Shown: positions 33,993 through 46,464 of the stretch, one piece after another | Numbering within the stretch: the first letter of the stretch is position 1 | Layout of the letters: every line of letters starts with the position of its first letter | Assembly: GCA_037179385.1 (NCBI GenBank) | Contig: CM074185.1 | Location: 7,745,371-7,809,370 of the forward strand | From: Holothuria scabra | Lineage: Eukaryota > Echinodermata > Holothuroidea > Aspidochirotida > Holothuriidae | Length of the DNA: 64,000 nt | Direction of reading: 5' to 3' | Translations under genes and position numbers: made by a program | Notes under the pieces: model-generated | Seen by the model: only the letters and a program-made list of their open reading frames with translations | What the model was told of the DNA's origin: nothing | The model's database searches: none

Positions 33993-34415
33993 TATCCAAG
34001 TAAAGTGAATACAACCAGGGAGCTGTTATTTGGAAGGAGATGTAACGGAAATTTTTGTTAATGCTAATACTATAAGACCCATTTAGAGGTATGAAGATAA
34101 GCTGTGTCATTGCCGCAAAGGTATTTTTTTTTACTCGCGGCGCCGTTTCAATATCATTCCTGGGACACCATCTTTTCAAGGCAACTTATCCTTAGAAAAG
34201 TGTCTCATGCAGAACAATCCTTTTTGATAAGTAGGTTAGTACCGCCAACAGTTTAAAAGCAGGTGCAATCACACTCGAAAGTCGAAACGACTCTTTAACT
34301 GAAAACAAATGAATTGAATTGGCCCTTCCCTCTAGAAGGCATGACATGCATATAAGCTGTAGGGGAAAAAAGTCTAGTTTTTTTACAACAAGATCAGACG
34401 TTTTCTCAGGTTTCC
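33993..34415. other. Intergenic flank of LINE 1
   Basis: No gene recognised; ends at the LINE target duplication. Confidence 0.5.
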
Positions 34416-34435
34416 AGAAATACCCTGATGTATAG

Positions 34436-36008
34436 ATGGCGTCTCTACAAAGAGAAGCATCAGTACAACTTCAGTTTGAAGTTGGTCAAAGTATTGAGAA
34501 AGTTTTTGAATTTTTGACAAGTAAAGGCATTGATCCTGGAGATCATCTTTTGGCGGTGCAAGGACTACCATGTTTTTTGTGGGATATTACTTTTAAATCA
34601 GTTGAATTACGCAGAAAGTTTTGGCCTGCCATCTCTGACGGAGAAGGCTATTCAGCTAGTGTGTATACTGAATCCACGAATCTTGTAACGGTACTTCATG
34701 TACCGCATGAACTAGATGATAACGTAGTAAGGTATGTTTTGGGACGTTATGGAAGGGTTATAAGTGGCAGATTTTTGATGTGTAAAGACTACCCAACTGT
34801 GTTTAATGGAATTCGGCAGTACAAAATGAAACTAAACAGTGATATTCCTTCTAGTGTTGTATTTGGGGGAAGAAGTTGCTGGGTACGGTACCGGGGACAA
34901 CCGAGAACTTGTTTAAAATGTGGAGAAGCTGGCCATGAGGCAAAGGATTGTGGAGCTATTAGATGCTTTAATTGTCAGAGTCTTGGACATGCATCGAAGG
35001 ATTGTAAAGTACCCTGTACGTGTACTATTTGTGGAAAATCAGGCCACAATTATCGTGACTGCCCAGTGTCTTTTGCAAAATAAAATAAAGCCAAACTCAT
35101 CTTGGATTATTGGAAGCCATGCAAAAACCGATTTAAATGTGGATGATGAGACGGTTAAAGGGAACGCAGCGGATGTCGTTTCACAGTCGGCTGCAGGGAC
35201 TGAGCCCGGACCTTCCTTTATATGGGACAATCAACGCTCCAATGAGAACATGCCTGATAAACAGTCAAATGATAGCCAGATTATCTTCGAAAATTCTGAG
35301 CCTCTAGTTATACCAGACTCTCAAGTCTCCGGTGATGAACAATTTGACAAGAAATCTTCTGATTGCATCATGGACACTTCCGTTGGCGGACCAGAAATTA
35401 AGGCGTTGGAGACTAATTGCGCTCCTCAACCCCACCTACAGGACGATGTAAACTATTCCGGTAAAATTAAAGGGAAAAATTCTGCGGAAAGCAACATGGA
35501 CATTTCCGAATGTAGACTGAAAACGTTGGAGAATTGTACTCCGCCTCAACCCCAGCTTCAGGCCCTTGCGAAATGTTCTAACAAAACCCAGTCGCAGCCA
35601 GCAATTTCTGAGGATAGCGATTCAACTTTTGTGAAACCCAGGAGGTCTGTTTCCTCCCAACATGAAACCGGGAGAAGACCTAAAAGGTCAAGGTCAGGGG
35701 TTCGTTTTCCCCTTGAAAACCCCATGGACATGATCAAAATGACCCAATTATTCTTGGAGGACGATCCATGGCATTCCTGTTACGTAAAGACTTGCTGTGA
35801 AGCCTTCTCTAGATTTAAAGACCTAAAAGCGCATGTTGCAAAACATCACCCAAAGTTAAAGTCACATGAGTATTTATGTGCTCGCAGAAGCTGCCATTCG
35901 ACCTTTTCTACCCCATGGGATTGGATCCAGCACCTCGCCTGTAAACACGCCGAATTTGTGAGCGGAAAAGAGGTTGAGTTCTTTGACAAGTACTTTCTAA
36001 GACAATAA
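34436..36008 (+). pseudogene. Tx1-type LINE 1 ORF1 (nucleic-acid-binding protein), one frameshift
   Basis: ORF1 proteins coat LINE RNA to form the retrotransposition particle. Frame 34436-35083 holds the N-terminus (starts MASLQREASVQLQF, aligning with the start of LINE 2 ORF1), an RRM-like region around LVTVLHVPHELDDNVVRYVLGR, and three zinc knuckles: CLKCGEAGHEAKDC, CFNCQSLGHASKDC and CTICGKSGHNYRDC (all CX2CX4HX4C). At about 35075 the frame shifts and continues to 36008 with a Ser/Pro/Gln-rich linker and a C-terminal zinc-finger-like block (CYVKTCCEAF...LKAHVAKHH, then LCARRSCHSTF...IQHLACKH). Together this gives about 520 residues. Confidence 0.9.
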
Positions 36009-36015
36009 TTTTCCT

Positions 36016-36674
36016 ATGGCCAACCTGTCAATTGCTACTCTTAATGTTAATGGCCTACGTAATCATTCAAAACGATCACGCATTATTCAATGGCTGAAAA
36101 TCTTCACCTTTGATATCATCCTGTTACAAGAACTTTATTTATCATCAGAAATGGATTTTACGTGCTTTAAACGGGAATGGGACGGACCAGTTTATTTTTC
36201 TTCCAGTTTAACCTCTCACTCAGGGGGCGTGGGTATCGCTTTAAGCAGCAAGCACCGATGGAATGTTTCCCAAGTTCGTCGGGATATTAAAGGTCGCTGT
36301 ATTTCCTTCTTTGTTCTTTGAACGGGGCCACCTTCCGTGTGTGTAATGTACATTGCCCAAATCCTCCCGGAGAAAGAAGGGAATTTTACGTAACCTTGAT
36401 TTTTTACTTGCGTGGTCCCAATCCTTTGATTCTTGGTGGCGATTTTAATTGTGTTATGGAAAGCATAGATCGCGAAAATATTTCCCTTAACTCATATTGC
36501 ACAGCCGGTCAGAACGAAATCACCGATCTCGTCTCCGTTTATAACCTCGTTGATAGTTACAGATTTTTGCACCCTTTACATCCCGGTTATACGTGGTCAC
36601 GGGTGGGCAATTATCTGAAATCAAGACTGGATAGAGTCTACCTTTCAAAGATTTTGTTCTCAATAGTGCTCTAA
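36016..36674 (+). pseudogene. LINE 1 ORF2: AP-like endonuclease domain, frameshifted
   Basis: The endonuclease nicks target DNA to prime reverse transcription. Frame 36016-36321 has TLNVNGLR (metal-site Asn) and ILLQELYL (catalytic Glu). Frame 36318-36674 has NVHCPNP, ILGGDFNCV (GDFN box) and SRLDRVYLS. SDHD (about 36695) falls in the next frame. Two frameshifts (about 36315 and 36665) break it. It begins 7 bp after the ORF1 stop. Confidence 0.92.
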
Positions 36675-36679
36675 TTGCT

Positions 36680-38763
36680 TTGTGTCCTTACTCAGACCAT
36701 GACTGCGTTCATGTGGCTTTCAAGTTTTCAAGCTCGTTTAAGAATGGCAAGGGTTATTGGAAGTACAATACTTCCCTTAGCAAGGACAATGCTTTCTGTG
36801 AGGATTTACGCTCCCGTTACAAATTATGGTCCACTCTCAAGCCTGGATTCAGATCTACATCTCTTTGGTGGGAAAACATTAAAGGCAGGATCAAACAGCT
36901 TGCTATTGAGCACAGTGTGCGTATAGCTCGTGTAAAGAGGGATCATAGGTTATCTTTACAAAGAATATGTAACAACTTAAACAAGGACGAGGTTGATGGT
37001 ATCATAGAAAGCGAACTCCGAGGGGCATGTATCCGTTCTCGAGTTCAGTTACTTGATGAAAACGAAAAACCCTCTGCGTTCTTCTGTAGAGAAGAGAAAC
37101 GCCGAGCTCAACAGAGGGTTATTAATAATATACGAAATAAGCATGGAAGAATCGTTTCCAGACAAAATGAAATATCAGACGCATTCCATAATTTTTATAC
37201 GCGTCTCTTTACTGAAAGATTGTACTGTAGATACAAACATGCAAGATGTTTTATCAATTGTTTAGATTCCAAAGTAAGTGATGATGATAGTGATAGAATG
37301 GAGAAAGTCATCAGTCTAGACGAAGTTAGAAGTGCTCTCTCAACTTGTACTAAGAATAAGTCTCCCGGTAATGACGGCCTGCCTTACGAATTTTACCAAC
37401 ATTTTATCGATTTGTTGGAAAACGACCTGGTCGATGTGTTCAATGACATTTTCGATAATGGCACTCTGACCGAAAGTCAACGCACTGGTGTTATTACTCT
37501 GATCCCTAAAAAGGGCGATACCACTAACCCGTCAAACTGGCGGCCCATCAGTCTACTCAACACTGATTATAAGATACTTGCCAAAATCTTGCAAACTAGG
37601 CTAAAGTTAATCCTTCCAAACATCGTCAATGAGTTTCAAACTTGTGCTGTTCCAGGAGATCTATTCATGGTAATTTGATTATTGTAAGAGACATTTGTGA
37701 TTTTTGTATATTGGGGAATCACCCATGTGCTCTTATATCTATAGATCAACAAAAAGCTTTTGATATGGTGAACTGGTCTTTTTTAATGAAAATTCTACGA
37801 AAGCTTAACTTTGGCAACAACTTTCAGAAATGGATCTCTATTTTGTATGGCAATATTTACAGCCGTTTGCTGATTAATGGGTATCTTTCGGATAAAGTAT
37901 ACATATCAAGAGGAGTTAGGCAAGGCTGTCCCTTATCGCCACTGTTGTATGTCTTATTTATCGAGCCCTTGGCAAGATTCATTAATTATTGTGATAATAT
38001 TAATGGTTTTGTAATTCCAGGAAGTACTAAGCGGGTCAAATTCCTTCAATACGCTGACGATGCAACATGCATCGCAACACGTGTTTCAGAAATCTTACAG
38101 TTTTTTGAAACCTTAAAGAATTTTGAAAGAGCGACCGGTGCTTGCATCAATTTGGCGAAAACGTATGGGTTGAAACTGGGAAAGTTTTCCTCACAACCAC
38201 TTCCGGGCAATATACAATGGAGCACCTCTGGCATTAAAATAACAGGGATAGTGTTCGGTACTTGTGATTCTGTTTTTAGCGATTGGGCCACAAAAATCAC
38301 AACTACGCAGTCTCGAGTCAAAACTTGGTCAAGAAGGCATTTAACCCTCATAGAGAAAGCCGGGGTCGTTAATATGGCGGTTTACCCACTATTTTATTTT
38401 TTGGGCCCAGTTTTTCCGATACCTGAACGGGTAGTTAAGGAGATACACAAAGCTGTGTTCGCCTTTATATGGGGAGTAAACAAACCTGATCTTGTCTCCC
38501 GTGACGTTATTACTTTGCCAAAGAATTGTGGGGGATTAGGTATCGATGACTTGAAAGTTAAAATGAATGCCTTGCTGGTTAAAGCGTTATGCCCTCTGCT
38601 TGTTGGAAAAGACCTGCCCGCACACCTATTGACAGTCCGCTATTTGGTTGCAAAGCAACTGCGTAGTGTTTGCCCCTCTATCTGGTCCAATTCTAGGCCT
38701 AATTGTGATGTGTGTTCCCCTTCCTTAATACTTTCGTGTTCCATTTTGAAAAAAATTGTTTAG
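36680..38763 (+). pseudogene. LINE 1 ORF2: reverse transcriptase domain, frameshifted
   Basis: Frame 36680-37678 starts with the endonuclease SDHD motif and runs into RT motifs 0-2a: SPGNDGLPYEFYQHF, GVITLIPKKGD, NWRPISLLNTDYKILAKIL. After a frameshift at about 37665, 37642-38763 provides LISIDQQKAFDMV (first catalytic Asp), GVRQGCPLSPLLYVLF and FLQYADDATC (YADD catalytic box), followed by a thumb with FAFIWGVNKPDLV. Motif order and wording are those of L1/Tx1-group LINEs. Confidence 0.94.
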
Positions 38764-39430
38764 TGCGGACAAAAGCTTTGCCAAGGCATGTCGGAATACT
38801 AAGGATATTGTGAAAAAGTTACGACTGGATAATGTTACTATCTCTATCGTTAACAAGCACCCCAACTACCCTTGGAACAAAATTTGGGATTTAGTCTTCG
38901 GTTTGTTTCTTGATAATAAGCTTATTGATTTCCAGTGGAGACTAGCTCACCAAGTTCTTTATACGGGGAAAAGAATCAAAGACTGGGGTATGGGTGATGG
39001 TGTTTGTCCCTTTGACGGTTGTACTGACGTAGAGACTTTAGTCCACATTTTTTGGGATTGTCCAAAAGTCCAGCCCATTCTAACATGGGTCAAAGATATT
39101 TTCACAAAGCTAGGAGGCAGTGTTGTTGATTTTGACACCCACTTGTTTATGTTTGGCTTTCCCGATATAAACTTCAGGAAGCAGGTTTTTAACAGAATTT
39201 GGTTTATCTTCTGTGTGACTAAATTTATCCTCTGGAAATCAAGATGTTTACATGTTTTCGAGTTAGAAGTTCAAAGTTATCAAGAAATACTGTCAATAAT
39301 TATTAAAACTATTAAAGACAGAATCGAAGCCGATTACAGAAGATTTTCGAAGGAAAAATTTTTCAAAATGTGGATTAAGGATAGGTCATGTGTTACCCTG
39401 GGGAATGGTGACCTTATTTATAATTTGTAA
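38756..39430 (+). pseudogene. LINE 1 ORF2 C-terminal zinc-binding domain
   Basis: The last 224 codons follow a frame change at about 38755. They contain WRLAHQVLYTGKRI and a CPFDGC...HIFWDC motif, a CX4CX7HX4C pattern typical of the C-terminus of L1/Tx1 ORF2. The stop is at 39428-39430. The 3' UTR then runs about 280 bp to aataaag and the A-tract. Confidence 0.9.
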
Positions 39431-39748
39431 CAAAGGTTTCATACTGTAATTACTGTTAACACTTGCATTTTATTTATTTTCCAATTTTCGTAGGTACATA
39501 TGTATATGAGTCAAGAAAAGAAGATTTCTTCCTTCCAATTTAAAATGTGATGTATAAGTGAATTGAATTATGATGTTAATGTAATGATACTGTAAGTTGA
39601 ATTAATTAGTTCGTAAATATTTGTAAGTATTATATTTATTTTCCAACCTATGTTTTATATATATGTACATATGTATATATTTTCAAGATGGGAATAAAGT
39701 TCTTCCTTAAAAAAAAAAAAAAAAAAAAAAAAGAAATACCCTGATGTA

Positions 39749-40117
39749 CATTGTTGTTCAGATTTTGACATATGGCCGAGTTGATATTTTTCACACGCGT
39801 CTTCGAGCTTCGAAAGATAGAATTTTACCTTTATTTTCCTGACGACTGGCAATACTGTGGCAGTGAAAAAAAAAACCCTTCCAGACCTACTCTAACCGTA
39901 GCAGACGACAAATGCTTTTTTGTGTCTTCTTAATAATCCCGTACAAGCATAATAAAAATGCCAAGAACGATACCAAAGACGGATTACTGAGTTGTCTTGA
40001 CCGCGTAAACCTCATTTCAAAGGAAAACTGTCCCCATCCAAATAACAGCTCCCTGATACAACTCTCCAAAGAAAATATTTGGTTAATAGTGAACATGAAA
40101 ACCGAACCTATATCCCA
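39749..40117. other. Intergenic, nothing recognised
   Basis: Flank between the LINE 1 target duplication and repeat B copy 2. Confidence 0.5.
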
Positions 40118-40486
40118 CCATGCCGTGACGTCTCTTCTTGAAAAAGCAACATAGACACCCCAGTACATCAAAGGCGGTGTGGGGTGTAACTGATATCTGA
40201 GTTTGTCACATGATATGTGCCCTAAAATAAGCTAAGCTTTCATTGTATTCACACTGCGTGAAACGCAATTAACACATGCTTGATTGACCTGTTAGCTAAC
40301 CTCAAATGTTACGTAACTTTTTGTGTATTTTAATATATCTGTTACTTTCAATCGATTAATCAGACGTGAAATGTCACTATATTAAGTGTGGGTGTAGTGA
40401 GCTTCATTTCCTCCCTGAGGCGATAAGGGGTAATCAGGCAGAGAAGGAGAATGTAACAAAAAGTAAGAAGGATCGTTTCATCGTGA
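40118..40486 (+). repeat. Dispersed repeat B, copy 2
   Basis: Same orientation and nearly the same length as 18795-19158, sharing tatctgagtttgtcacatga and ccctgaggcgataag-type blocks. Here it is not inside a hAT element. Confidence 0.88.
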
Positions 40487-40854
40487 CTCTTTAGAGACGA
40501 TTATTATTTTTATTTATTATTAATATTATATTTTTTGGGAAGAGTGCTTTATTTCAGTTCAGGCAAGCATATACACTTTTAAAAATATGCTAGAGTTCAT
40601 TACCTTTATTCGTAATGGTAAATACGAAGCCGGTAAATTGAAAAAATGAAATGGGAACCCAATTCAACATTTTTAAACTTTGTCCAACAAAGTAAACCTA
40701 AACACCGTACTATTAATACAATATTTACAATAAGTTAAGACTCACTATGAAGAAGAATATTTAAGTGGAATAGTACAACAGCGGGGACATAAAAGAAAAA
40801 GAACTGTTGTAGTTCGGTTGCTCTAGGTGGAGTTTAACAGCTCAGAATAAGTAA
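40487..40854. other. Intergenic, nothing recognised
   Basis: AT-rich spacer without features. Confidence 0.5.
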
Positions 40855-40925
40855 CCCAGCCAGGACTTGAACTCCAGATTTACCGACCGCAAGTCGGATG
40901 CTGTAACCACATGACCATGCTGTCA
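40855..40925 (-). repeat. tRNA-derived SINE-like head
   Basis: On the minus strand, ggtcatgtggttacagcatc resembles a tRNA A-box region (variant of TRGYNNARNNG). ccgacttgcggtcgg sits where an anticodon arm would be, and gagttcaagtcctgg resembles a B box. Spacing of about 35 bp between boxes fits a Pol III promoter. No tail or target duplication was delimited, and it is not a functional tRNA. Confidence 0.5.
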
Positions 40926-43900
40926 GTCAAAAACTAATGACGTAGTCTAACAGCATGCTTATAACTGCTGCATGAGAAGTTAATCAGGCAGAACGCATGG
41001 TCTTACAGTAAAATCATCAGCGGTAACCATATAAATCTATAATATTACGATGTCTTCTTTAATTTACTCCCTTCATTCTTAAGATTTTGGGTGTTAGAAT
41101 TTAGGAAAAAAAAAAAGACCAGACAGGTGTTTGTGTTCCAATGTATTCACCAGTACAGCACAGGTTGTATTTCTTCCTAACTTTGGCAAGGAATGTTTTT
41201 TTTACTTTTTTTGAGACTGTTTTGTTGACCTTGAAGTTGACAGGAAAAGCAACTTTTTGTAGAGGAACAAAAATATGCAGAATTCTTATGCCTCTTGTGA
41301 AATGATCACTTTCTGATAGTAAGGGAATGTCGAAGTGAAAACCGTAGTTCAAAGATAAACAAAGAAAGGTCTATTTATGTTTGGATATGATATCATATGT
41401 GTTTGTTTTATGTTCATTTTGTGTTGAAAATGTGACAACTTCATCTGTTCACATGATTTCGAGAATCTCAAATTAGATTTCAATGAAAATTGCAATAAAA
41501 TGCTAGGAACAAGCATGGGCGCCAATTTGAGGGGGGGGGGGGGGGCAGGGGCCATGTCTCTCTACTTTTTGAATTTACTAACGTAAAAGTCGAGCCTCCA
41601 CTTTTTGTGACCTGAAATTTTAAAGTTAGCTACTACCAAAAATCCTATTCATGTAGGTTGTGAAAGGTGTACTCTACAGATTAGGATCGATTTTTTGCAT
41701 CAATAATTCCACGTGTTGACTTTGCAAATCCCCAAAATTTTCACGCGCTTAGCCCCTTTTCAGTCTCATTGATGCTCTTTTGTCACTTTTGCTCTTTTGT
41801 CAAACATACATTACTCATTGCTCTCTATCATTATGTCGGTTATTCGTGTGCACAGGGCAGCAAGTGTGGTTATGAAGGAGCACTACATTTAGGAATTTGA
41901 AGAAGAGGAATAGCCACCTTCTGTGTTTTAATGAAATCTGTAATCTTTGGTGAATGACCAGCCCGGCAGGCTGAAATTGACCACCACATTTAAAGGAAAC
42001 TGCAAATGTGTCGGGGGACAGTCTGCATGCAGCTTTTCAGAAAAATAAATGATTTCTAAATAAAAATTTCGACACGACCACATCACACATCCGTACAGCG
42101 TTTCGACCATCTCATATTTAGACCATTATCAGAGAAGTAAAATCACACTAACGTTTGCTGGATAAGAGACCTCAATCGGGAATTAGAGGTACACCTCATA
42201 CATCCTCTTTTTGCAGATAGTGTATGATGAGGTGAAATTCAAAACTTCGAAAAGACATATTTTTTTGTATCAACAGTCTTACAACAGTAGGCCTATGCAA
42301 CGGTGTCTCACAAGTTTGTGATTTTACGCAGTAGATTTAAGGGTGCTTTTAATTAGTTCATAGAAGATTTATTTTACATTTCTTTATCACCACTGGTTCT
42401 TTATACTTTTAGAACTTTTGCACAAATCCTTCGCAAACTATCACAGTTTTCGTTGTGATTCTATTTACTTATAGAGTACACCCGGTATTTAAATTTTCAT
42501 TGACCGTATAGTACGTTGAAGTAACATCCCCAATTCAAAATCATGTTTTGAAAACTTTAGAGTTTCCTAGTAGCTCAAAAACATTGAAACATTTAGCACC
42601 TTTTTGTATCTGGGTCCCCTTCTCTCAGATACCCAGTGGGCGTAGCTATGGGGGGCAGGCGGCTCTGAAAAATGAAGAATTTGGAAATTTTCCATTTTTG
42701 AAACCAATCTAGTGGTTTTGAAAACTCATGCATTCCAAAATTCCGAATTGTCTACACTTAAAGCTCCACATTCATCATTATTTTTTTCAAAAAAGCAAAA
42801 TTCACACGCCGCAATCTGCAATTCCTAAGCAGAAGTGCTCGCTCATACCTTCAGTTTTATAAACTTTTAGAGCTTTGGGAGTGGCAAACTCGGAAATTTG
42901 TTATGGGCCCCATGGACACCAGATCACCAAGTGACAACGGTAACTACAGTGCTATATACAAAATTTTTCTTCAATCAAATTTGAAATTTTCTCTTAAATA
43001 AACCCTTGATTCAGAAAATTTCGTCGGAGAACCCCATTTGGTAGACATTGGATAACATTATCTAGCAAAAACGATCTTTGAGGGGGCTCCGTTCAATCTC
43101 AGATTTGCCAATAGGAAATCAAAGTTCTTCAGTAATTCGCCATCTTTTCAAATTTCACTACAGGAAACTCATAATCCAAACTTCCTGCAATGAAAACCCC
43201 ATATTATCAAATATTTTCATGTATTTGAACTAGAGCAGCGGTGCTGGAGAATCTTAATACTTTGTGAATGTTAAGGAGTTTGACAAAGTTTCCATATCGT
43301 TGCTGATGATACAGTATTTGATGTAAATACAATTCTCACTTGGTGCTTTGCATTAAAAGATTATGCATCTATTGTTGATTTAATAATTTATCTTATGTTC
43401 AGAAATGATCACATGCATGAAGAACAATTTTTGCAATAAAACTGTAACACTAAGTGACGTACACAATCCTTTGACACCATACTGAAACCTATAGTATTTA
43501 GCAGAAATAAGCTGTTTTCCTTCTGCATTCCACACTATTTTCTCTCAAATCACTCTTTCTCAGAAGTTATTTTTACAGTCTCATTGAAACATAACAGCAT
43601 TTCTCAACTTCTGCATGGGCGTCATCCAGGGAAGGGGGTTGGGGAAGTAAACGACCCCTTTGTAATTTTTTCTTTTTATTTTTTACAAAAACGTTTAAAG
43701 GATGTACCAAAATTTCGAAAAAGGTTTTCTTCTGCCATTTATCTCTTTTAATATGCTGAATGCCTATTACCACTGCAATTACAGATCGAGTCCCCCAGAT
43801 TACTATTTCACCCATTACTTTTTGTAAAGTGCCGTCCGCAAGCAAGTCCTATTGGTTATGTGTAACTAAAACTTTCCATAGAGGAGGGGGGCATGTTCAT

Positions 43901-44006
43901 CTCTCAAATTCTGTTCATTTTGGTGGGTAAATTGCTTCATGTTAGTATTGGCTCAATATACCTTACTATTTTAACGGAAGTGCCCCTGCGGGATATTTCA
44001 AATCAC
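40926..44006. other. Long stretch without a supportable gene
   Basis: Contains G-rich repeat starts at 41516 (gggcgccaatttgagggg) and 42634 (agtgggcgtagctatgggg), and gcatgggcgtcatccaggg at 43613. Otherwise AT-rich with no domain-bearing frame. Confidence 0.45.
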
Positions 44007-45610
44007 ACTGTTAAAAAATTTTTCTGTAAATTCACATAATTTTTATGTCAATTTTTTTTCCAACTAAATAATGTTTTTTTTTTACAGCCAGACTGTAATC
44101 ATGAAAAAACATTAAGGGTTTGTTTTTTCTTTACAGTTTTAGTATGTAAATTAGTTTACAAAATTCTACTGTAAAATCGAATTACAGAATTTTTCTGTTT
44201 TTGTACTTAGAAACGGGCACGTTGTAACAAATAGACATCTCAACCCGGCCGGGCAAAAGCACTAACTCTAACCATTAACCACCCACACACAAAACAGGGA
44301 ACCAAAAGGTTTGTAACAAACGAAAAAGACGCTCCAACCCTACCCCAACACCCAAACAACCCGCCAACTCAGCCCAAACCGCTTTCAACACCAACCCCAC
44401 ATCAGCGCTCCAGACAACAAAAAACAAGAACATCCCACACCACTCTTTATGGCCACCCCACGCCCGGAGGCAACACCGCCCCAAAGGCAACAGCACGGCC
44501 AAAGGCAACAACAACACGCCCGAAGGCAACTGCACTTAAAAAGCACAGGGCAAATATACAGGTACACCTTGCCCAAGGGTGCGCCGGAGGCAATTGAGAC
44601 AAATGGTAACCTCATTATTCCCAAGTTTAAAGAAAATCCACCACCGCATGCAGTTTAACAAGACCATTGAGAATGCTTTGTTGTCATATTGTTGTCAAGT
44701 AGACTACTATCTCAAGGAACTTTGTGATTGGAAAGTCACATTTTTTTTGTACAATATAGTAATTGTTTTTAAAATAAATATGACAAAAAATGCAAATACA
44801 TTGGTTGCAAACATTTTCAGACAAGGTAAACAAAAGTTAATCACTTCCTGGTTAAAAATGCCAAAGAGGATATTATTCAAAGTAACAGCAATCATTTTGT
44901 TAGGAAAATGCCTACAAAATAAGCTTCACATCATACAGCACTAAATTTACAGACTCTTTCAAGTAAATTTGTGAAACGTTATTAATTTGCTCCGATCAAG
45001 TGCATGAGCGCCTGTGGTGATGAGTTGACATCAGTATACCAATAGTCAGTGCTCTGAAATTAGGGCCTCACAATTTCTTTTTACTTAAAAAATGTGTGAC
45101 AAAACACCAGTCGTATGGTATTTATAACTGAGAACGCAATAACTAAGTATGCTTTTATAATAAATGTAAGTTAACTTTCAAATAGGGCCATAAATTTGCC
45201 AAAAATGTTTTTTTTTAACTGAAACTTCGCAGAACGATGCATGTTATATTCTGGAAATTTTCCAGCTATTTCTTATTTGTTTGTTTGGGCTTGTTTTTGT
45301 TTCATTTTCAGCTTAAAAACAAAATGGATGTTTGTTAAATGATAGTATATTTATGTGAAATCAGAAAAGTATAAAATACTGTTAAAATAACTGTAAATTT
45401 AAAGAACATTTTTACAAAGCAGTAAAATTTGGTTAAAAAGGCAGACAGAAATGGTTTTTTTCCAAATAAACAGAAAATACATCTTAAAGAACCTTTTCTT
45501 ATTATTGCAATACAAAGTGTCTGTAAAGATACAGAAAATCTGTACTAAAAGTAAAGTACAAAAAGTTTAATTTAAAAAAGTCTGTAAATTTACAGAAATT
45601 TTTAACAGCG
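44007..45610. mobile_element. 1.6-kb DNA element with CTGTTAAAAA inverted ends
   Basis: The left end reads cactgttaaaaaatttttct followed by gtaaatt. The right end in reverse complement reads cgctgttaaaaatttctg followed by taaattt: an inverted repeat of about 25 bp with a small indel. Words such as ctgtaaatt and ttacag recur in both subterminal zones. No transposase is visible. A target duplication is not clear, so the superfamily is unassigned. Confidence 0.6.
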
Positions 45611-45840
45611 CAGTGGGGGATCCAGGATTTGCCAGAAGGGGGGTTTGGTCAGCGAAAAGGGCCAGCAAGACTATCGTAGCGGAGGGCCACCATCAGTTGG
45701 CGCGGAGCGTACAAGAAAATTTTGGGCTTTACAAACCCTCCAGATGGCCGGGAATGGCACTCGTCGGGTGTTCTAAGGTCCATGTACCCAGCCTTGAAAT
45801 ATGCATTTCACGTCTGTAATTTCCCAATTGGTGAGGAAAA
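45611..45840 (+). repeat. Dispersed repeat family A, copy 2
   Basis: Begins agtgggggatccaggatttg right at the end of the 44007-45610 element, then matches the reverse complement of 1190-1400. Confidence 0.65.
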
Positions 45841-45937
45841 TTTGTCCAATAATATACCATGGCGCTTCAGCCAGCTTCAGCCAGTGGTTCCACTTTTCAG
45901 GGACCACAGTAAATGGGGTTGGGGAATGATGAATGTA

Positions 45938-46140
45938 GGGTTACCATATTTATTTTCTGGCAAAGAGGACATGGATTGCAATCATGGGTGAGGGATCTAC
46001 GGGGAGAAGGTTTCCCCTACCCTGTGGAAGATTTTTATTTCATGATTTTCAAGGGTGGCTAGATGCAGAATGGTGCAATATTTGTAGCTTAACCAGGGTT
46101 TCTTTTACTTTAAGTCTGGCTCCACCGGATTCTAATGAAT
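45938..46140 (+). repeat. Direct repeat C, copy 1
   Basis: ggttaccatatttattttctgg...ggtggctagatgcaga...gcaatatttgt resembles 46465-46650 (ggtttaccatacttgtttctgg...ggtgtctagatgcaaa...gcaatatttgt), about 520 bp downstream. Confidence 0.65.
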
Positions 46141-46464
46141 CGGGGGGGGGGGAGGGGGAACGCATATTGCCACACGTCTTTGAGTGGACATATACTATCT
46201 ACTCAAGTTTAGGGAGTTATTTTGCTTTTGAGGCCAACTGCAGTGCCTTACTTCCGGTGTGGAGGGGAGGGGGTGTAAGGGGGAGTGGGAGGGGAAGGGA
46301 GGGGGACACCCCTCCCCTTTGAAATTTGTTTGAAAATTTAAGTACCCTGAGATGCAATCTGATGCTAAATTTAACATCTTTTGAAGTCAGTTTGTTGTTC
46401 CTTTTCAGGTGTGTATGGGCAATACATACAGGTGTATTTTTAGAATTCGCTTTGTGACGGGGAC

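Larger units (their letters stand above)
34433..39731 (+). mobile_element. Tx1-type LINE, copy 1, with 17-bp target duplication
   Basis: agaaataccctgatgta occurs perfectly at 34416-34432 and 39732-39748, flanking a two-ORF LINE that ends in aataaag and about 22 A residues. ORF1 encodes RRM-like and zinc-knuckle sequence; ORF2 encodes an AP-type endonuclease, RT and a CX4CX7HX4C tail. The L1-superfamily/Tx1 placement rests on the RT blocks and ORF1 architecture. The ORF1 ATG (34436) is only 3 nt from the 5' junction. One frameshift in ORF1 and about four in ORF2 disable it. Confidence 0.95.
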
